A DNA stretch of 64,000 nt from Pseudoclavibacter endophyticus (GCF_008831085.1 NZ_WBJY01000004.1:315944-379943); one strand, 5' to 3'. Positions 9,037-19,134 are shown, numbered from the stretch's first letter. The notes: a model not told the origin generated them from the letters alone. Numbers and translations are program-made.

Positions 9037-9492
9037 CTACGTCCCATCGTCGGTCGATGACGGCAGCTGCGCCGCCGCGAGGTTCGAGCGGCTGCGGCGC
9101 AGCAGGTTGCAGAACTGAGCGCGTTCCTCGGGCGAGAAGCCGTCGGTGATCATGCGTTCGAGGTCGTTGATCGGGCCAGACAGGCGGGCGATTGTTTCGA
9201 CGCCGTCATCGGTGATGTATAGCAGCTTGCGCCTCGCGTTCGTCGGGTCGGGCTCGCGACGAATGAGCCCGCCATCGAGCAGCGGCTCGAGCGTTGTCGC
9301 CATCGTCTGCGCCCGCACGAACGAGCGACGCGCGAGCTCTGAGCTCGTGATGCCGGGCCTCCGGCGCAGCACGGTCAGTGCCGTGTACTGTGGCGCGGTC
9401 ATGTCGGCCGTCGCGCAGATCTCGATGAAGCGCGGTCGGATGACGAGCTCGAGCTGCTTGATGACGTAGACGTTGTATGGAGCCTCGACCAT
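9037..9492 (-). CDS. MarR-family transcriptional regulator
   Basis: A winged-helix regulator of about 151 residues. The core has T-A-P-Q-Y-T-A-L-T-V-L-R-R-R-P-G-I-T-S-S-E-L-A-R-R as the helix-turn-helix, Q-T-M-A-T-T-L-E-P-L as recognition helix, and the wing G-L-I-R-R-E-P-D-P-T-N-A-R-R-K. I chose ATG 9492 because AGGAGG lies immediately upstream; an in-frame upstream ATG at 9537 lacks this. It is transcribed away from the SDR gene, with a palindrome between them, so it probably controls the divergent degradative operon in response to a pathway ligand. Confidence 0.9.
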   Translation of the reverse strand: MVEAPYNVYVIKQLELVIRPRFIEICATADMTAPQYTALTVLRRRPGITSSELARRSFVRAQTMATTLEPLLDGGLIRREPDPTNARRKLLYITDDGVETIARLSGPINDLERMITDGFSPEERAQFCNLLRRSRSNLAAAQLPSSTDDGT

Positions 9493-9568
9493 GCCGCCTC
9501 CTTGCGTATGTGTCGGCGTGAGCGAGCGTATTGCCACTCAGTGACAACGTCCTTGCCGACGCGCCGAT

Positions 9569-9583
9569 TTCAGGTAACCTGAA
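9569..9583. promoter_or_regulatory. Candidate MarR operator (15-bp palindrome)
   Basis: TTCAGGT-A-ACCTGAA is a perfect inverted repeat with 7-bp arms around one base. It sits between the divergent MarR gene and the SDR operon. Its size and position fit a MarR-dimer operator; binding is inferred. Confidence 0.65.
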
Positions 9584-9701
9584 GCCCGGTTGACGCGCAA
9601 TGGTCCGCGCGCACATCGTTATCGGAACATCCATCGAGCAAGGGAGCTCTCATGTCGCAGGCGAAGGCCCGGGTCAGCACGTTCACGACAGGATGCGCCC
9701 G

Positions 9702-10610
9702 ATGAGCGGTGAGATCCGCCTCGATGGCCGCGTGGCCATCGTCACGGGCGCGGGCCAGAGCCTCGGGAAGTCGTACGCGCTCGCCCTCGCCGCGGCAGGA
9801 GCCTCCGTCGTCGTCAACGACGTCAACGGTGAGACCGCCGCGCAGACGGTCGCCGAGATCGAGCAGGCCGGGGGCACGGCCGTCGCGGTCGTCGCGCCGG
9901 TCGGCCCGACCGAGACGGCCGACGAGCTCGTCGCCGCGGCGAAGGAGCATTTCGGCCGTCTCGACGTGCTCGTCGCCAACGCGGGCGTGCTGCGCGACCG
10001 CGTGCTGTGGAAGATGAGCGACGACGACTTCGACCTCGTCGTCGAGACGCACCTGCGCGGCACGTTCACGTGCGGTCGCGCTGCGGCGGTCGCGATGCGC
10101 GAGCAGGGCGAGGGTGGTCGCATCATCCTCATCGGCTCGCCCGCCGGCCAGTTCGGCAGTTTCGGCCAGACGAACTACGCGTCGGTCAAGGCCGGCCTCG
10201 TCGCGATGGCCCGAACGATGTCGCTCGAGCTGGCCCGTGCCAACATCACGGCAAACGCCGTGATCCCGACCGCGCTCTCGCCCATGACGGCGACGATCCC
10301 CGCCTACACGCAGGTCTACGAGGACTTCGTCGCAGGCAAGCCGATCCCCGCCGAGTACCGCCGAGATCACGCGCTCGGCAGCCCGGACGACGTCGCGCCC
10401 CTCATCGTGTGGCTGGCGAGCGATGCCTCGCGGGGCGTCACGGGGCAGGCCCTCGGCATCGGGGGCGACCGCATCACCCTCTACTCGCACCCGACGGCGC
10501 TCCGCACTGTCGACCATGAGGGCGGCTGGAGCGCGGCGGGCATCGACGAGGCCTGGAACGAGCAGCTCGCCGAACTCGCGCAGCCCTCCGGTCCGCCCTC
10601 GACGCACTAG
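9702..10610 (+). CDS. Short-chain dehydrogenase/reductase (hydroxyacyl-CoA dehydrogenase-like)
   Basis: An NAD(P)-dependent SDR of about 302 residues. The Rossmann motif T-G-A-G-Q-S-L-G is near residue 15; its second glycine is replaced by Q/S relative to the usual T-G-x-G-x-G. N-A-G-V is near 92 and the catalytic Y-A-S-V-K near 161, with the serine in I-G-S-P. The sequence resembles the dehydrogenase domains of peroxisomal-type multifunctional beta-oxidation enzymes. I place the start at ATG 9702, 8 bases after AGGA; ATG 9693 is the alternative. It is the first gene of a four-gene operon. Confidence 0.88.
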   Translation: MSGEIRLDGRVAIVTGAGQSLGKSYALALAAAGASVVVNDVNGETAAQTVAEIEQAGGTAVAVVAPVGPTETADELVAAAKEHFGRLDVLVANAGVLRDRVLWKMSDDDFDLVVETHLRGTFTCGRAAAVAMREQGEGGRIILIGSPAGQFGSFGQTNYASVKAGLVAMARTMSLELARANITANAVIPTALSPMTATIPAYTQVYEDFVAGKPIPAEYRRDHALGSPDDVAPLIVWLASDASRGVTGQALGIGGDRITLYSHPTALRTVDHEGGWSAAGIDEAWNEQLAELAQPSGPPSTH

Positions 10611-10623
10611 CCGGGAGGCAGCC

Positions 10624-12258
10624 TTGCACGGGCACTACACCTCGATCTGGCAGGCCATCGCCGAGCGCGACCCCGACCGCGTCGCCGTCGTCACGCGATC
10701 GCGCGAATTGAGTTACCTCACGCTGGCCCGCGAGGCGGGTGCGCTCGCGACGAGACTGCGTGAGGCAGGTCTCGGGCCGGGTGACTCCCTCATGATCGCC
10801 ATGCACAACCGGCCCGAGTACCTCGTCGGCCTCTACGCGTGCCTCGCGAGCGGCGTCGCGCCCGTGCTGGTGAACTTCCGCTTCCGCGCCCCCGAGCTCG
10901 CCGAGCTCATCGACGACTCGCGCCCGGCGGCAATGCTGTTCCCGTCCTCGCTCGCCGACGTCATGGTGGATGCCGCGGGTCTCGCGGGTGCCAACGCGCC
11001 GACACTGCTCGTGTGCGTCGATGACGGGGACGGCGAGACGCCATCGCAGGCGGTGCCGTACGCCGAGGTCGTCGCGGGCGGAGGATCATTGCCGCCCGAG
11101 CCGCCGGCTGGCGGCGAGCTGCGCATCTACACGGGCGGAACGACCGGCCGGCCGAAGGCCGTCGTGTGGCCTGCCGAGCTGATCCTGGACATCCAGGACT
11201 ACTCGATCTACGTGTCGCTCGGCCTGCGCTCGCCGACGACGATCGACGAGGCAGTCGACATCGCGCTCGGCGACGACACCCCGCGCGTCGCCGTGCTGCC
11301 GCTCGCCCCGTTCATGCATGGCACGGCGCTGTTCAACGGGCTCAACGCCCTCGCGATCGGCGGCTCGATCATCATCCCGGAGGGCCGTCGGCTCGACGTC
11401 GTCGACGGCGTGCGTCTCGCGAACGACTACCGCGCCACCCGCCTCATCGTGGCCGGCGACGTTGTCGCCCTGCCGATCGTCGAGGCGGCCGAGGAGCTCG
11501 GCCTGAAGCTCGAGACCGTGACGTCGATCATGAGCTCCGGCATGCGCTTCAGCGAGGAGGTCAAGCGCGGCCTGCACCAGCTCGGGTCGTTCGAGATCCT
11601 CGACCTGCTCGCGGCGACCGAGGGCGGGCCATTCGCCGTCAACCTGACGCGTTCGGTCGACGACCTTCCGGGCCGGTTCCGCCTTTTGCCGGGAGCGGCA
11701 GTGCTCGACGAGGACCTGCGAGAGGTGCAGGACACTCCCGGCGCCACGGGAACGCTCGCGTTCCGCGGCACGCTCCCGAGCGGCTATCACGGTGACGAGG
11801 AGAAGACCCGAAAAGCGTTCCCGGTCATCGGCGGCCTGCGCTACGTCGTGCCGGGCGACATGGCAAAGGTGCTCGACGACGGCTCCATCGAGCTACTCGG
11901 TCGCGGCAGCTCTGTCGTCAACACGGGCGGCGAGAAAGTCTTCCCCGCCGAGGTCGAAGCGGCGATCCTCGAACACGACGCCGTGCGCGACGCCGTCGTG
12001 TTCGGCATGCCCGACCGCCGCTACGGCGAGCGCGTCGTCGCCGTCGTCGCGCTCGAAGCGGGCGCGGCACTCACGCGCGACGAGCTCGCCTCTTTCCTCG
12101 ACGCAGGCATCGCCGGCTACAAGAAACCGAAGCTGGTCGCGTTCGTCGACTCCCTCGGCCGTACCCCGCACGGCAAGATCGACATGCGGCGAATGCGCGA
12201 TCTCGTCGCGGCGTTCGACGCCGACGCCACCGAAGCATCCACGAAGGAGCGCCAATGA
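10624..12258 (+). CDS. AMP-forming acyl-CoA ligase
   Basis: An ANL-superfamily acyl-CoA synthetase of 544 residues. The phosphate loop Y-T-G-G-T-T-G-R-P-K is near residue 170, an A5-like A-T-E-G-G near 333, and the hinge/A8 region contains G-D-M-A-K-V and G-R-G-S-S-V-V-N-T-G-G-E-K. The catalytic lysine lies in T-P-H-G-K near 520. It starts at TTG 10624 behind GGGAGGC; no ATG fits. It activates a carboxylic acid to its CoA thioester, the expected entry to beta-oxidation-like steps by its neighbours. The stop overlaps the next ATG. Confidence 0.9.
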   Translation: MHGHYTSIWQAIAERDPDRVAVVTRSRELSYLTLAREAGALATRLREAGLGPGDSLMIAMHNRPEYLVGLYACLASGVAPVLVNFRFRAPELAELIDDSRPAAMLFPSSLADVMVDAAGLAGANAPTLLVCVDDGDGETPSQAVPYAEVVAGGGSLPPEPPAGGELRIYTGGTTGRPKAVVWPAELILDIQDYSIYVSLGLRSPTTIDEAVDIALGDDTPRVAVLPLAPFMHGTALFNGLNALAIGGSIIIPEGRRLDVVDGVRLANDYRATRLIVAGDVVALPIVEAAEELGLKLETVTSIMSSGMRFSEEVKRGLHQLGSFEILDLLAATEGGPFAVNLTRSVDDLPGRFRLLPGAAVLDEDLREVQDTPGATGTLAFRGTLPSGYHGDEEKTRKAFPVIGGLRYVVPGDMAKVLDDGSIELLGRGSSVVNTGGEKVFPAEVEAAILEHDAVRDAVVFGMPDRRYGERVVAVVALEAGAALTRDELASFLDAGIAGYKKPKLVAFVDSLGRTPHGKIDMRRMRDLVAAFDADATEASTKERQ

Positions 12259-13145
12259 CCCGCTACGTGCCAGCCGTCGATCCGTCCGCCGTCAGCGCCA
12301 TCGACGTGCACGTGCACGTGCAGGTCGACTCGGCCGGCCGCCGTGCCGTGCCGACGCGCATCATCGAGGCGATGGGCCGCTACTTCGGCGACTCCGCTCC
12401 GCCCATCGACGTCGATGAAACGGCGGCGCGCTACCGTGACGCCGGCATGGCCGCCGTCGTCTTCACGGTCGACGCGACCACCAATCTCGATCACGCGCCG
12501 AACAGCATCGACGACATCGTCGAGGGCGCCGCGCGCAACAACGACGTGCTCGTGCCATTCGGCAGCGTCGACCCGCTGCAGGGCGAGGCGGCGATCGAGG
12601 AGGCCGTCCGCCAGGCCGACGAGCTCGGGGTCCGGGGGTTCAAGTTCCACCCGACCGTGCAAGCGTTCGACCCGTCCGACCCGGCCTACGCTCCGCTCTT
12701 CTCCGTGATCGAGGAGCGAGGGCTGCCGATTCTCTCGCACACGGGGCAGACCGGGGTGGGCGCGGGCATGCCCGGCGGGGGCGGCTTCCGGCTCGGGCTG
12801 TCGAATCCGATCCTGCTCGACGAGGTCGCGGCCAGGCACCCAGACCTCACGATCATCATGGCGCACCCGAGCGTGCCGTGGCAGGACGAGGCCCTCTCGG
12901 TCGCGACCCACAAGCCTGGCGCCTACATCGACCTCTCCGGATGGTCGCCCAAGTACTTCGGTGACGGTCTCAAGCGCGCCCTGCGCAGCTACCTCAACCA
13001 CAAGATGCTGTTCGGCTCCGACTTCCCGGCGCTCACGCCCGAGCGCTGGCTGCGCGACTTCGAGCTGCTCGAGGTCGAGGGGGCCAAGCTCGAGGCCATC
13101 CTGAAGGACAACACCGCGAAGCTGCTCGGGCTCGGGGCGGCGTGA
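12255..13145 (+). CDS. Amidohydrolase-2 family (ACMSD-like) hydrolase or decarboxylase
   Basis: A 296-residue TIM-barrel protein of the Amidohydro_2 family. Metal ligands are visible as D-V-H-V-H near residue 17, a lysine-containing strand F-K-F-H-P near 134, S-H-T-G near 159, a later M-A-H-P-S and the aspartate in F-G-S-D-F-P near 257. Relatives hydrolyse lactones or C-C bonds, or decarboxylate aromatic and cyclic acids. It is coupled by overlap to the ligase before and the dehydrogenase after, so it probably acts on a CoA ester or a ring-cleavage product. Confidence 0.85.
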   Translation: MTRYVPAVDPSAVSAIDVHVHVQVDSAGRRAVPTRIIEAMGRYFGDSAPPIDVDETAARYRDAGMAAVVFTVDATTNLDHAPNSIDDIVEGAARNNDVLVPFGSVDPLQGEAAIEEAVRQADELGVRGFKFHPTVQAFDPSDPAYAPLFSVIEERGLPILSHTGQTGVGAGMPGGGGFRLGLSNPILLDEVAARHPDLTIIMAHPSVPWQDEALSVATHKPGAYIDLSGWSPKYFGDGLKRALRSYLNHKMLFGSDFPALTPERWLRDFELLEVEGAKLEAILKDNTAKLLGLGAA

Positions 13146-14368
13146 GCGGCACGCCTGGGTCGGCCCGCGCGGCGCTGACCGACGACGAGGCCGCCGACTT
13201 CTTCGGATTCGCCGGGACGCTCACCGATGCCGAGCGGTCGAAGCTCGCCGAGCTGCGGGCCCTCCTCGACGAGCGCGTTCGCCCGCATCTCGCCGACTGG
13301 TGGGAGCGCGCGCACACGCCCGTCGAACTGCGCCGCGACCTCGCGGCCCTCCGCCTCGAGGACGACCCGGCGTTGCTCGCCGATGGGGACGGCGACGATC
13401 CCCGGCCGCTCTTCACCGGCTTCAAGAACTTCGAGCTCGCCCGCTGCGATCTCAGCACGGCCATGCTCTACGGCGGTCAGGTCAGCATGTTCCGAACCCT
13501 GGTGCGGCAGGGCGGGTCGCTGACGCAGGTGCGCGAAATGGATGCGCGCATCCGGTCGTTCGATCTCACCGGATGCTTCGCGCTGACGGAGCCCGCGCAC
13601 GGGTCCGATGTCGCGCGCGGTCTCGAGACGACGGCGACACGCCACGGCGACGGGCCGGACGCGACGTGGACCATAACGGGGGAGAAGCGCTGGATCGGCA
13701 ATGCCGATGCCTCGGAGCTGCTCGGTGTCGTCGCGAAGGACGCCGCCGACGGGCGCGCGAAAGTGTTCCTGGTGCCGCGCACGGCGCCAGGCGTGGAGCT
13801 CGAGCCGATCACCGGCAAGATGAGCCTGCGTATCGTTCGCAACAGCAACATCCGGCTGAACGACGTGACGGTGCGCGAGGCCGATCGGCTCCAGGGCATC
13901 GACTCCTTCGCTGATCTCGCGCGCATACTCGGCTCGCTGCGCGCCGACGTCGTCTGGTTCGCCGCGGGGATGCAGGCGGGCGCGCTCGAGGCCGCGCGCC
14001 GCTACGCGATGGGCCGCGCGCAGTTCGGGCGGCCCATCGCGTCGTACCAGCTGATCCAGGAGAAGCTCGCCCGCATGCTCGGCAACACGACCGCGACGCT
14101 CGCGCTCGCAGTCTCGCTGACCGGGCTCGACGAGCGCGGCATCCGCACGGAGGCGCAGGCGGCCATGTCGAAGCTGTGGAGCGCCGACCGGTTGCGTGAG
14201 ACGGTCGCGCTCGCCCGCGAGACGTGCGGGGGAGAGGGCATCACGCTCGCGCGCGATGTCGGCCGCTTCTTCGCCGACGCAGAGGCGCTGTACACGTACG
14301 AGGGCACCCGCGAGATCAACGCGCTCATCGTCGGTCGCGAGCTGACCGGCATCGGCGCGTTCGTGTAG
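13142..14368 (+). CDS. Acyl-CoA dehydrogenase, glutaryl-CoA-dehydrogenase-like
   Basis: A 408-residue FAD flavoprotein starting at GTG 13142, within the previous stop. Visible are C-F-A-L-T-E-P-A-H-G-S-D (FAD/substrate loop) near residue 142, W-I-G-N near 184, and a C-terminal Y-T-Y-E-G-T-R-E-I-N whose glutamate is the catalytic base in glutaryl-CoA dehydrogenase-like enzymes. It introduces a double bond into, or oxidatively decarboxylates, an acyl-CoA. It closes the operon. Confidence 0.9.
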   Translation: MSGTPGSARAALTDDEAADFFGFAGTLTDAERSKLAELRALLDERVRPHLADWWERAHTPVELRRDLAALRLEDDPALLADGDGDDPRPLFTGFKNFELARCDLSTAMLYGGQVSMFRTLVRQGGSLTQVREMDARIRSFDLTGCFALTEPAHGSDVARGLETTATRHGDGPDATWTITGEKRWIGNADASELLGVVAKDAADGRAKVFLVPRTAPGVELEPITGKMSLRIVRNSNIRLNDVTVREADRLQGIDSFADLARILGSLRADVVWFAAGMQAGALEAARRYAMGRAQFGRPIASYQLIQEKLARMLGNTTATLALAVSLTGLDERGIRTEAQAAMSKLWSADRLRETVALARETCGGEGITLARDVGRFFADAEALYTYEGTREINALIVGRELTGIGAFV

Positions 14369-14698
14369 CCGGGGCCCGTCACACGACCCCCCTGGCATTC
14401 TGAGTGCACCGAACGCGAGACACGCCGTGAGATCTTCCCGGCACGGCAAGGAGCCGCACTCGGTTTGACGCCCTGTCTCCGCGGGACGGAGGAAACGGGA
14501 CCGCCCGGGGTATCCGGCTCGCCGGACCGGCGTGTCGATCCGAGTGCATCCCGTGCACGACACGCCGCGGCAGCTCCGCGCCGGGGCACCAGCCGCACCT
14601 GTTTCGCCGCCTGCCCTTTCATCCGGCACGGCGACCGATCCGGGCGACACCCGCGCCAGGTGCGTGACTGGCGTTGCCCATGTGACTAACGTGACGGT
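14369..14698. other. Gene-free stretch before ftsK
   Basis: No convincing gene. Two small hairpins are present: CTCCG-CGGGA-CGGAG at 14477-14491 and TCCGG-CTCG-CCGGA at 14513-14526. Neither has a T-run. The right end carries the ftsK -10 element. The stretch marks the junction between the catabolic island and the conserved core. Confidence 0.5.
14687..14692 (+). promoter_or_regulatory. -10 element of ftsK, leaderless-type
   Basis: TAACGT lies 6 bases before the ftsK ATG and no ribosome-binding site is visible, as expected for a leaderless transcript. No clear -35 was found. Confidence 0.45.
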
Positions 14699-17662
14699 AT
14701 GCCAACGACCACGCCTAAGCGACAGAGCGCCGCCGCGGGAGCCTCCGCCAAACGCCGTGCGTCGAGCTCGACGCGGGGCGGGGCGACTTCGTCATCGCCA
14801 CGCACGAAGAAGCTCCCCGAGGCCCAGCGTGCGTCCGCGCCGGGAGTCGCGCAGCGCGTGTGGTTGGGTATCGCGCACGCGGTCGGCGGAGCGGCTCGTG
14901 CCGTGGGCCCCGAGCGCGTCGCCGACGAGGACCGTCGCGACGGGTTCCCGCTCGTGCTGCTGTTGTTCGCCGTCTGCGGCGCGGTTATGGTGTGGTTCCT
15001 GCCGCATGAGCCCGCGGCGCAGGCCGTCAACGCCTACACGTTCGGCGGGCTGTTCGGCCAGGTCGCTTACGCCCTGCCGGTCATCCTCGCGGGCTTCGCG
15101 CTCTGGCTCTTCCGGCACCCCGCGTCGATGGACGACAACGGCCGCATCGCGACCGGGCTCTTCATCGGCATCAGTGCGGCCGCGACCCTGGCCCACGTCT
15201 CCAACGAGCAGCCGGCACCCGCCGAGGGCATGCCCGCCCTCGCGACGGCCGGCGGGGTCTTCGGGTGGATGTTCGGGGCACCGCTTGTGTTCCTGACGAC
15301 CGCGATCGGCGCCACGATCATCGCGGTGCTCTTCGTTGTGCTGTCGCTCTTCGTCATCACGAAGACGCCGCCGCTCCGGGTCGGCGAGCGCCTGCGCGAG
15401 CTGTGGGCCTGGCTGTTCGGCATCGAGCCGGACGCCGCGGCCCACGCCCGCGGCGCCCGTACGGGCGCCGGCGAGGGCGGCTTGCTCGACGGCGAGGCCC
15501 GCACGGCCGCTGCCGAGGGAACCGACGATGGCGGTCTGCCCTGGTGGCGGCGTAACGCGACTGGTCGCGAAGTCGACCCCGCCTTCGACAGCCCCGTCGT
15601 CGACGAGGGCGCTGCGCGCGGCACCGATGACGGCCTCTCGAAGCTGTTCGGCGCGGATGCGGTGGGCGACGGATCCGCATCCGGCGCTTCCGATCGTGGT
15701 CGCGCCGGCAAGGGCCGGGGCAGCGCGACCGAAGCCAACGCGACCACGGTGCTGCCGAACGCCGCCAACCGGGCGGCGGAGGAGGACAGCTCCACCGACC
15801 AGCTCGACCTCTTCGGCGTCGAGTCGCCCGACGAGGTCGGTGGCGTGACGGGCATGCGCGCCGATGCCGACCACGACGGCGAGGCCGCACCGGGTCTCGC
15901 GGGCGGGAGTGGAACACCCGCCACCGCGCCCGTCGTGACGGGCCACGGCGCCCACGATGAGCCGGCACCTTCGCCCGAGGCGGTCGAGACCGATACCGAG
16001 TCGGAGGCGACGCAGCCCGCCGAGGCCGCATGGGACTCGCGTGACGCCGACGGCGAGAACCCGTACCGCCTGCCGACCGCGACGATGCTCTCGAAGGGCA
16101 CCCCGGCGAAGTCGCGCACCGAGGCGAACGACACGATCATGGAGGCGCTCGACACGACGTTCGCCCAGTTCAAGGTGGACGCCAAGGTCACCGGATTCTC
16201 GCGCGGCCCGACCGTCACGCGCTATGAGGTCGAAGTCGGGCCCGGCGTGAAGGTCGAGCGGGTCACGCAGCTGTCGAAGAACATCGCCTACGCCGTCAAG
16301 AGCAACCAGGTGCGCATCCTCTCGCCGATCCCCGGCAAGAGCGCCATCGGCGTCGAGATTCCGAATGCCGACCGCGAGATCGTCTCGCTCGGTGACGTGC
16401 TGGAGTCGAAGAAGGCGCTCGCGTCAACGCACCCCATGACGATCGGCGTCGGCAAGGACGTCGAGGGCGGCTATGTCGTCGCCAATCTCGCCAAGATGCC
16501 GCACCTCCTGGTCGCCGGTTCGACCGGCTCGGGAAAGTCGAGCTTCGTGAACTCCATGATCGTGTCGCTGCTCATGCGCTCGAAGCCGAGCGAGGTGCGC
16601 ATGGTGCTCGTCGACCCGAAGCGGGTCGAGCTCACCCCGTACGCGGGCGTGCCGCACCTCATCACGCCGATCATCACGAACCCCAAGAAGGCCGCAGAGG
16701 CGCTGCAGTGGGTCGTGAAAGAGATGGAGATGCGCTACGACGACCTCGAGAGCTTCGGCTTCAGGCACGTGGACGACTTCAACGCCGCCGTGCGCTCGGG
16801 CGGGATCATCCTGCCTGAGGGATCGAAGCGACGCCTCAAGCCGTACCCGTACCTCCTCGTCGTGGTCGACGAGCTGGCAGAGCTCATGATGGTCGCCCCG
16901 CGCGATGTCGAGGACTCGATCGTGCGCATCACGCAGCTGGCGCGCGCCGCCGGCATCCACCTCGTTCTCGCCACCCAGCGCCCGTCGGTCGACGTCGTGA
17001 CGGGCCTCATCAAGGCGAACGTTCCCTCGCGGCTCGCCTTCGCGGTCACGAGCTCGACCGACTCCCGGGTCATCCTCGACCAGGTCGGCGCCGAATCGCT
17101 CATCGGCCAGGGTGATGGACTGTTCAACCCGGCAGGTGCCTCGAAGGCGATGCGCGTGCAGGGCGCCTGGGTCAACGACAACGAGATCACCGCGGTGGTG
17201 CGGCACGTCAAGGGGCAGGCGGAGCCGGAGTACCGGGCCGACGTGGCAGCGGTCATCGAGAAGAAGGAGATCGACTCCGACATCGGCGACGACCTCGAAC
17301 TGCTGCTCGCGGCGACGGAGCTCGTGGTCACGACGCAGTTCGGCTCGACCTCGATGCTGCAGCGCAAGCTGCGCGTGGGTTTTGCCAAGGCCGGCCGGCT
17401 CATGGATCTCATGGAGTCGCGCGGCGTCGTCGGTCCGTCGGAGGGCTCGAAGGCCCGCGACGTGCTGATCACGGCAGAAGAGCTGCCGGGCATGCTGGCG
17501 CGGATGCGGGGACAGGATTCCCCCGAGGCCTCGGGCGCGCAGGGCGGGCCGGCCGGTGCCGAGCGTGACCCGCTCGATGCCGTCGCGGCGCAATACGATG
17601 GCGTCGGAGAGGTCGAGGCGTCCGACAGCGAAGACGCCTGGGCCCTCACCGGCCGCGACTGA
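14699..17662 (+). CDS. ftsK: FtsK/SpoIIIE DNA translocase
   Basis: The septum-anchored motor that pumps chromosomal DNA during division. It has 987 residues: a basic N-terminus, four membrane segments between about residues 80 and 220, a long acidic Gly/Ala-rich linker of about 250 residues, and the motor. Walker A G-S-T-G-S-G-K-S is near 607 and Walker [12 protein letters not shown] near 720. The C-terminal gamma winged-helix domain ([16 protein letters not shown]) would recognise KOPS. It heads the conserved ftsK-pgsA-cinA-clgR order. Confidence 0.96.
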   Translation: MPTTTPKRQSAAAGASAKRRASSSTRGGATSSSPRTKKLPEAQRASAPGVAQRVWLGIAHAVGGAARAVGPERVADEDRRDGFPLVLLLFAVCGAVMVWFLPHEPAAQAVNAYTFGGLFGQVAYALPVILAGFALWLFRHPASMDDNGRIATGLFIGISAAATLAHVSNEQPAPAEGMPALATAGGVFGWMFGAPLVFLTTAIGATIIAVLFVVLSLFVITKTPPLRVGERLRELWAWLFGIEPDAAAHARGARTGAGEGGLLDGEARTAAAEGTDDGGLPWWRRNATGREVDPAFDSPVVDEGAARGTDDGLSKLFGADAVGDGSASGASDRGRAGKGRGSATEANATTVLPNAANRAAEEDSSTDQLDLFGVESPDEVGGVTGMRADADHDGEAAPGLAGGSGTPATAPVVTGHGAHDEPAPSPEAVETDTESEATQPAEAAWDSRDADGENPYRLPTATMLSKGTPAKSRTEANDTIMEALDTTFAQFKVDAKVTGFSRGPTVTRYEVEVGPGVKVERVTQLSKNIAYAVKSNQVRILSPIPGKSAIGVEIPNADREIVSLGDVLESKKALASTHPMTIGVGKDVEGGYVVANLAKMPHLLVAGSTGSGKSSFVNSMIVSLLMRSKPSEVRMVLVDPKRVELTPYAGVPHLITPIITNPKKAAEALQWVVKEMEMRYDDLESFGFRHVDDFNAAVRSGGIILPEGSKRRLKPYPYLLVVVDELAELMMVAPRDVEDSIVRITQLARAAGIHLVLATQRPSVDVVTGLIKANVPSRLAFAVTSSTDSRVILDQVGAESLIGQGDGLFNPAGASKAMRVQGAWVNDNEITAVVRHVKGQAEPEYRADVAAVIEKKEIDSDIGDDLELLLAATELVVTTQFGSTSMLQRKLRVGFAKAGRLMDLMESRGVVGPSEGSKARDVLITAEELPGMLARMRGQDSPEASGAQGGPAGAERDPLDAVAAQYDGVGEVEASDSEDAWALTGRD

Positions 17663-17789
17663 CGTGCCGTGACGGGCGGCATCGCGCGACGTGCCGATCG
17701 CGCGGTAGTGTCAGGCGGTCTCGACGCATCGCGGCATCCCGCGGGCGCCGAGGAGGGCGAACGGGGATGAGACGAGAGCGGTAGAGCGG

Positions 17790-18395
17790 ATGAGCGGCAG
17801 AGTGTTCAATGCCGGGCAGGGCCCCGCGAGCCCGTTTGCCGTGCCGAATCTGATCACGCTCGCCCGATTGCTGCTCGTACCGGTGTTCGTGTGGATGCTG
17901 GTGGCCGACGGCGGGCAGGACGGCGCGCTGCGCTGGGTGGCTGCCGTCATCTTCATCACCGGGATCGCGACCGACAGCCTCGACGGCTATCTGGCGCGTT
18001 CGCGCGACCTCGTCACCGACCTCGGCAAGCTCTTGGATCCGATTGCGGACAAGGCGTTGACGGGCGCGGCCTTCGTGACCCTGTCGGTCCTGGGTGAGCT
18101 GCCGTGGTGGGTGACGATCGTGATCCTCGTGCGCGAGATCGGCATCACCGTGTGGCGGCTCGTCGAGGCGCGGCGGGTCGTGCTGCCCGCTGGCCGCGGC
18201 GGCAAGGCCAAAACGCTGATGCAGGCGATCGCGTTGTCGGCAGCGCTGCTGCCGCTGTGGTCGCTCGTGGGCGAACCGATGCACTGGATCAATACCGCGC
18301 TCATGGCGATCGCCTTCGTGCTCACGGTCGTGTCGGGTGCGGACTATCTGTGGCAGGCGTATCGTCCGAGGCGGGCGACGAAGGGAAACTCATGA
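17790..18395 (+). CDS. pgsA: CDP-diacylglycerol-glycerol-3-phosphate 3-phosphatidyltransferase
   Basis: A membrane enzyme of phosphatidylglycerol synthesis, 201 residues with several membrane helices. The CDP-alcohol phosphotransferase signature is complete: D-S-L-D-G-Y-L-A-R, then eight residues, G-K-L-L-D-P-I-A-D, at about residues 60 to 87. This position beside ftsK and cinA is standard in actinobacteria. The stop overlaps the cinA start (ATGA). Confidence 0.93.
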   Translation: MSGRVFNAGQGPASPFAVPNLITLARLLLVPVFVWMLVADGGQDGALRWVAAVIFITGIATDSLDGYLARSRDLVTDLGKLLDPIADKALTGAAFVTLSVLGELPWWVTIVILVREIGITVWRLVEARRVVLPAGRGGKAKTLMQAIALSAALLPLWSLVGEPMHWINTALMAIAFVLTVVSGADYLWQAYRPRRATKGNS

Positions 18396-18922
18396 GCGCA
18401 CCTCTGCCGCAGACCATCGAGCTCGCGACCGTACTCCTTGACGCCGAGCTGACGATCGCCGTCGCCGAGTCGCTGACCGGCGGTCTGCTCACGGGCGAGC
18501 TGGCGAAGGTTCCTGGCATCTCGGCGTCGCTGCAGGGCGGGATCGTCGCTTATCAGACCGAGCTCAAGCATCGGCTCCTCGGCGTTCCGGAATCGGTGCT
18601 CGAACGGTTCGGCGCGGTCTCGCCCGAGACGGCGCTCGCGATGGCGAAGGGCGTGCGCGAGGCGACGAGTCGCGACGGGGGCAGCCCGGACATCGGGGTG
18701 GCGACGACGGGTGTCGCGGGGCCGGACGCCCAGGATGGCAAGGCCGCAGGTCTCGTGTTCATCGGTATCGACTCGATTTTCGGCGAGCAGGTGATCCGGC
18801 TCGACTTCTCCCGGCTCGTCGACGTGGCCGACGCTCTTGCAAGCCGCGACCGGGTGCGCACGGCGACCGTCGAGGCCGCCGTCTACAACGTCGCCGAGCA
18901 CCTCGTGGCTCGAACTCGATAG
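18392..18922 (+). CDS. cinA: CinA-family nicotinamide-nucleotide amidohydrolase
   Basis: A 176-residue stand-alone CinA C-terminal (PncC) domain, which deamidates nicotinamide mononucleotide in the NAD salvage cycle. Visible motifs are A-E-S-L-T-G-G-L-L-T-G near residue 28, G-G-I-V-A-Y near 50 and T-G-V-A-G-P-D near 108. It has no N-terminal MoCF-like domain. It overlaps pgsA by 4 bases. Confidence 0.92.
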   Translation: MSAPLPQTIELATVLLDAELTIAVAESLTGGLLTGELAKVPGISASLQGGIVAYQTELKHRLLGVPESVLERFGAVSPETALAMAKGVREATSRDGGSPDIGVATTGVAGPDAQDGKAAGLVFIGIDSIFGEQVIRLDFSRLVDVADALASRDRVRTATVEAAVYNVAEHLVARTR

Positions 18923-19042
18923 CGCGGCACGTATGGCGGGTGCCGAGGTGCCCTCGGGGTGATTGCCAGCCCTGGGGCGGTCCGACGGGGCAGAATAGTG
19001 TCACTGAGGTTGGCGCGGTTTGCACCCCGGCGGCAGCGATGT

Positions 19043-19073
19043 CGCCCGGGCGGTGCCGACGTTCGCCCGGGCG
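19043..19073. promoter_or_regulatory. Pair of 10-bp palindromes upstream of clgR
   Basis: CGCCCGGGCG occurs at 19043-19052 and again at 19064-19073, 21 bp apart centre to centre, about two helical turns. It lies about 125 bp before the clgR start. It could be a double operator; C+G bias makes chance similarity possible. Confidence 0.4.
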
Positions 19074-19134
19074 GCGAGCCGCAATCGGCGTGGGAATAGA
19101 ACAGCAACTTGCGTCGTTATGACTCATGTTCCGT

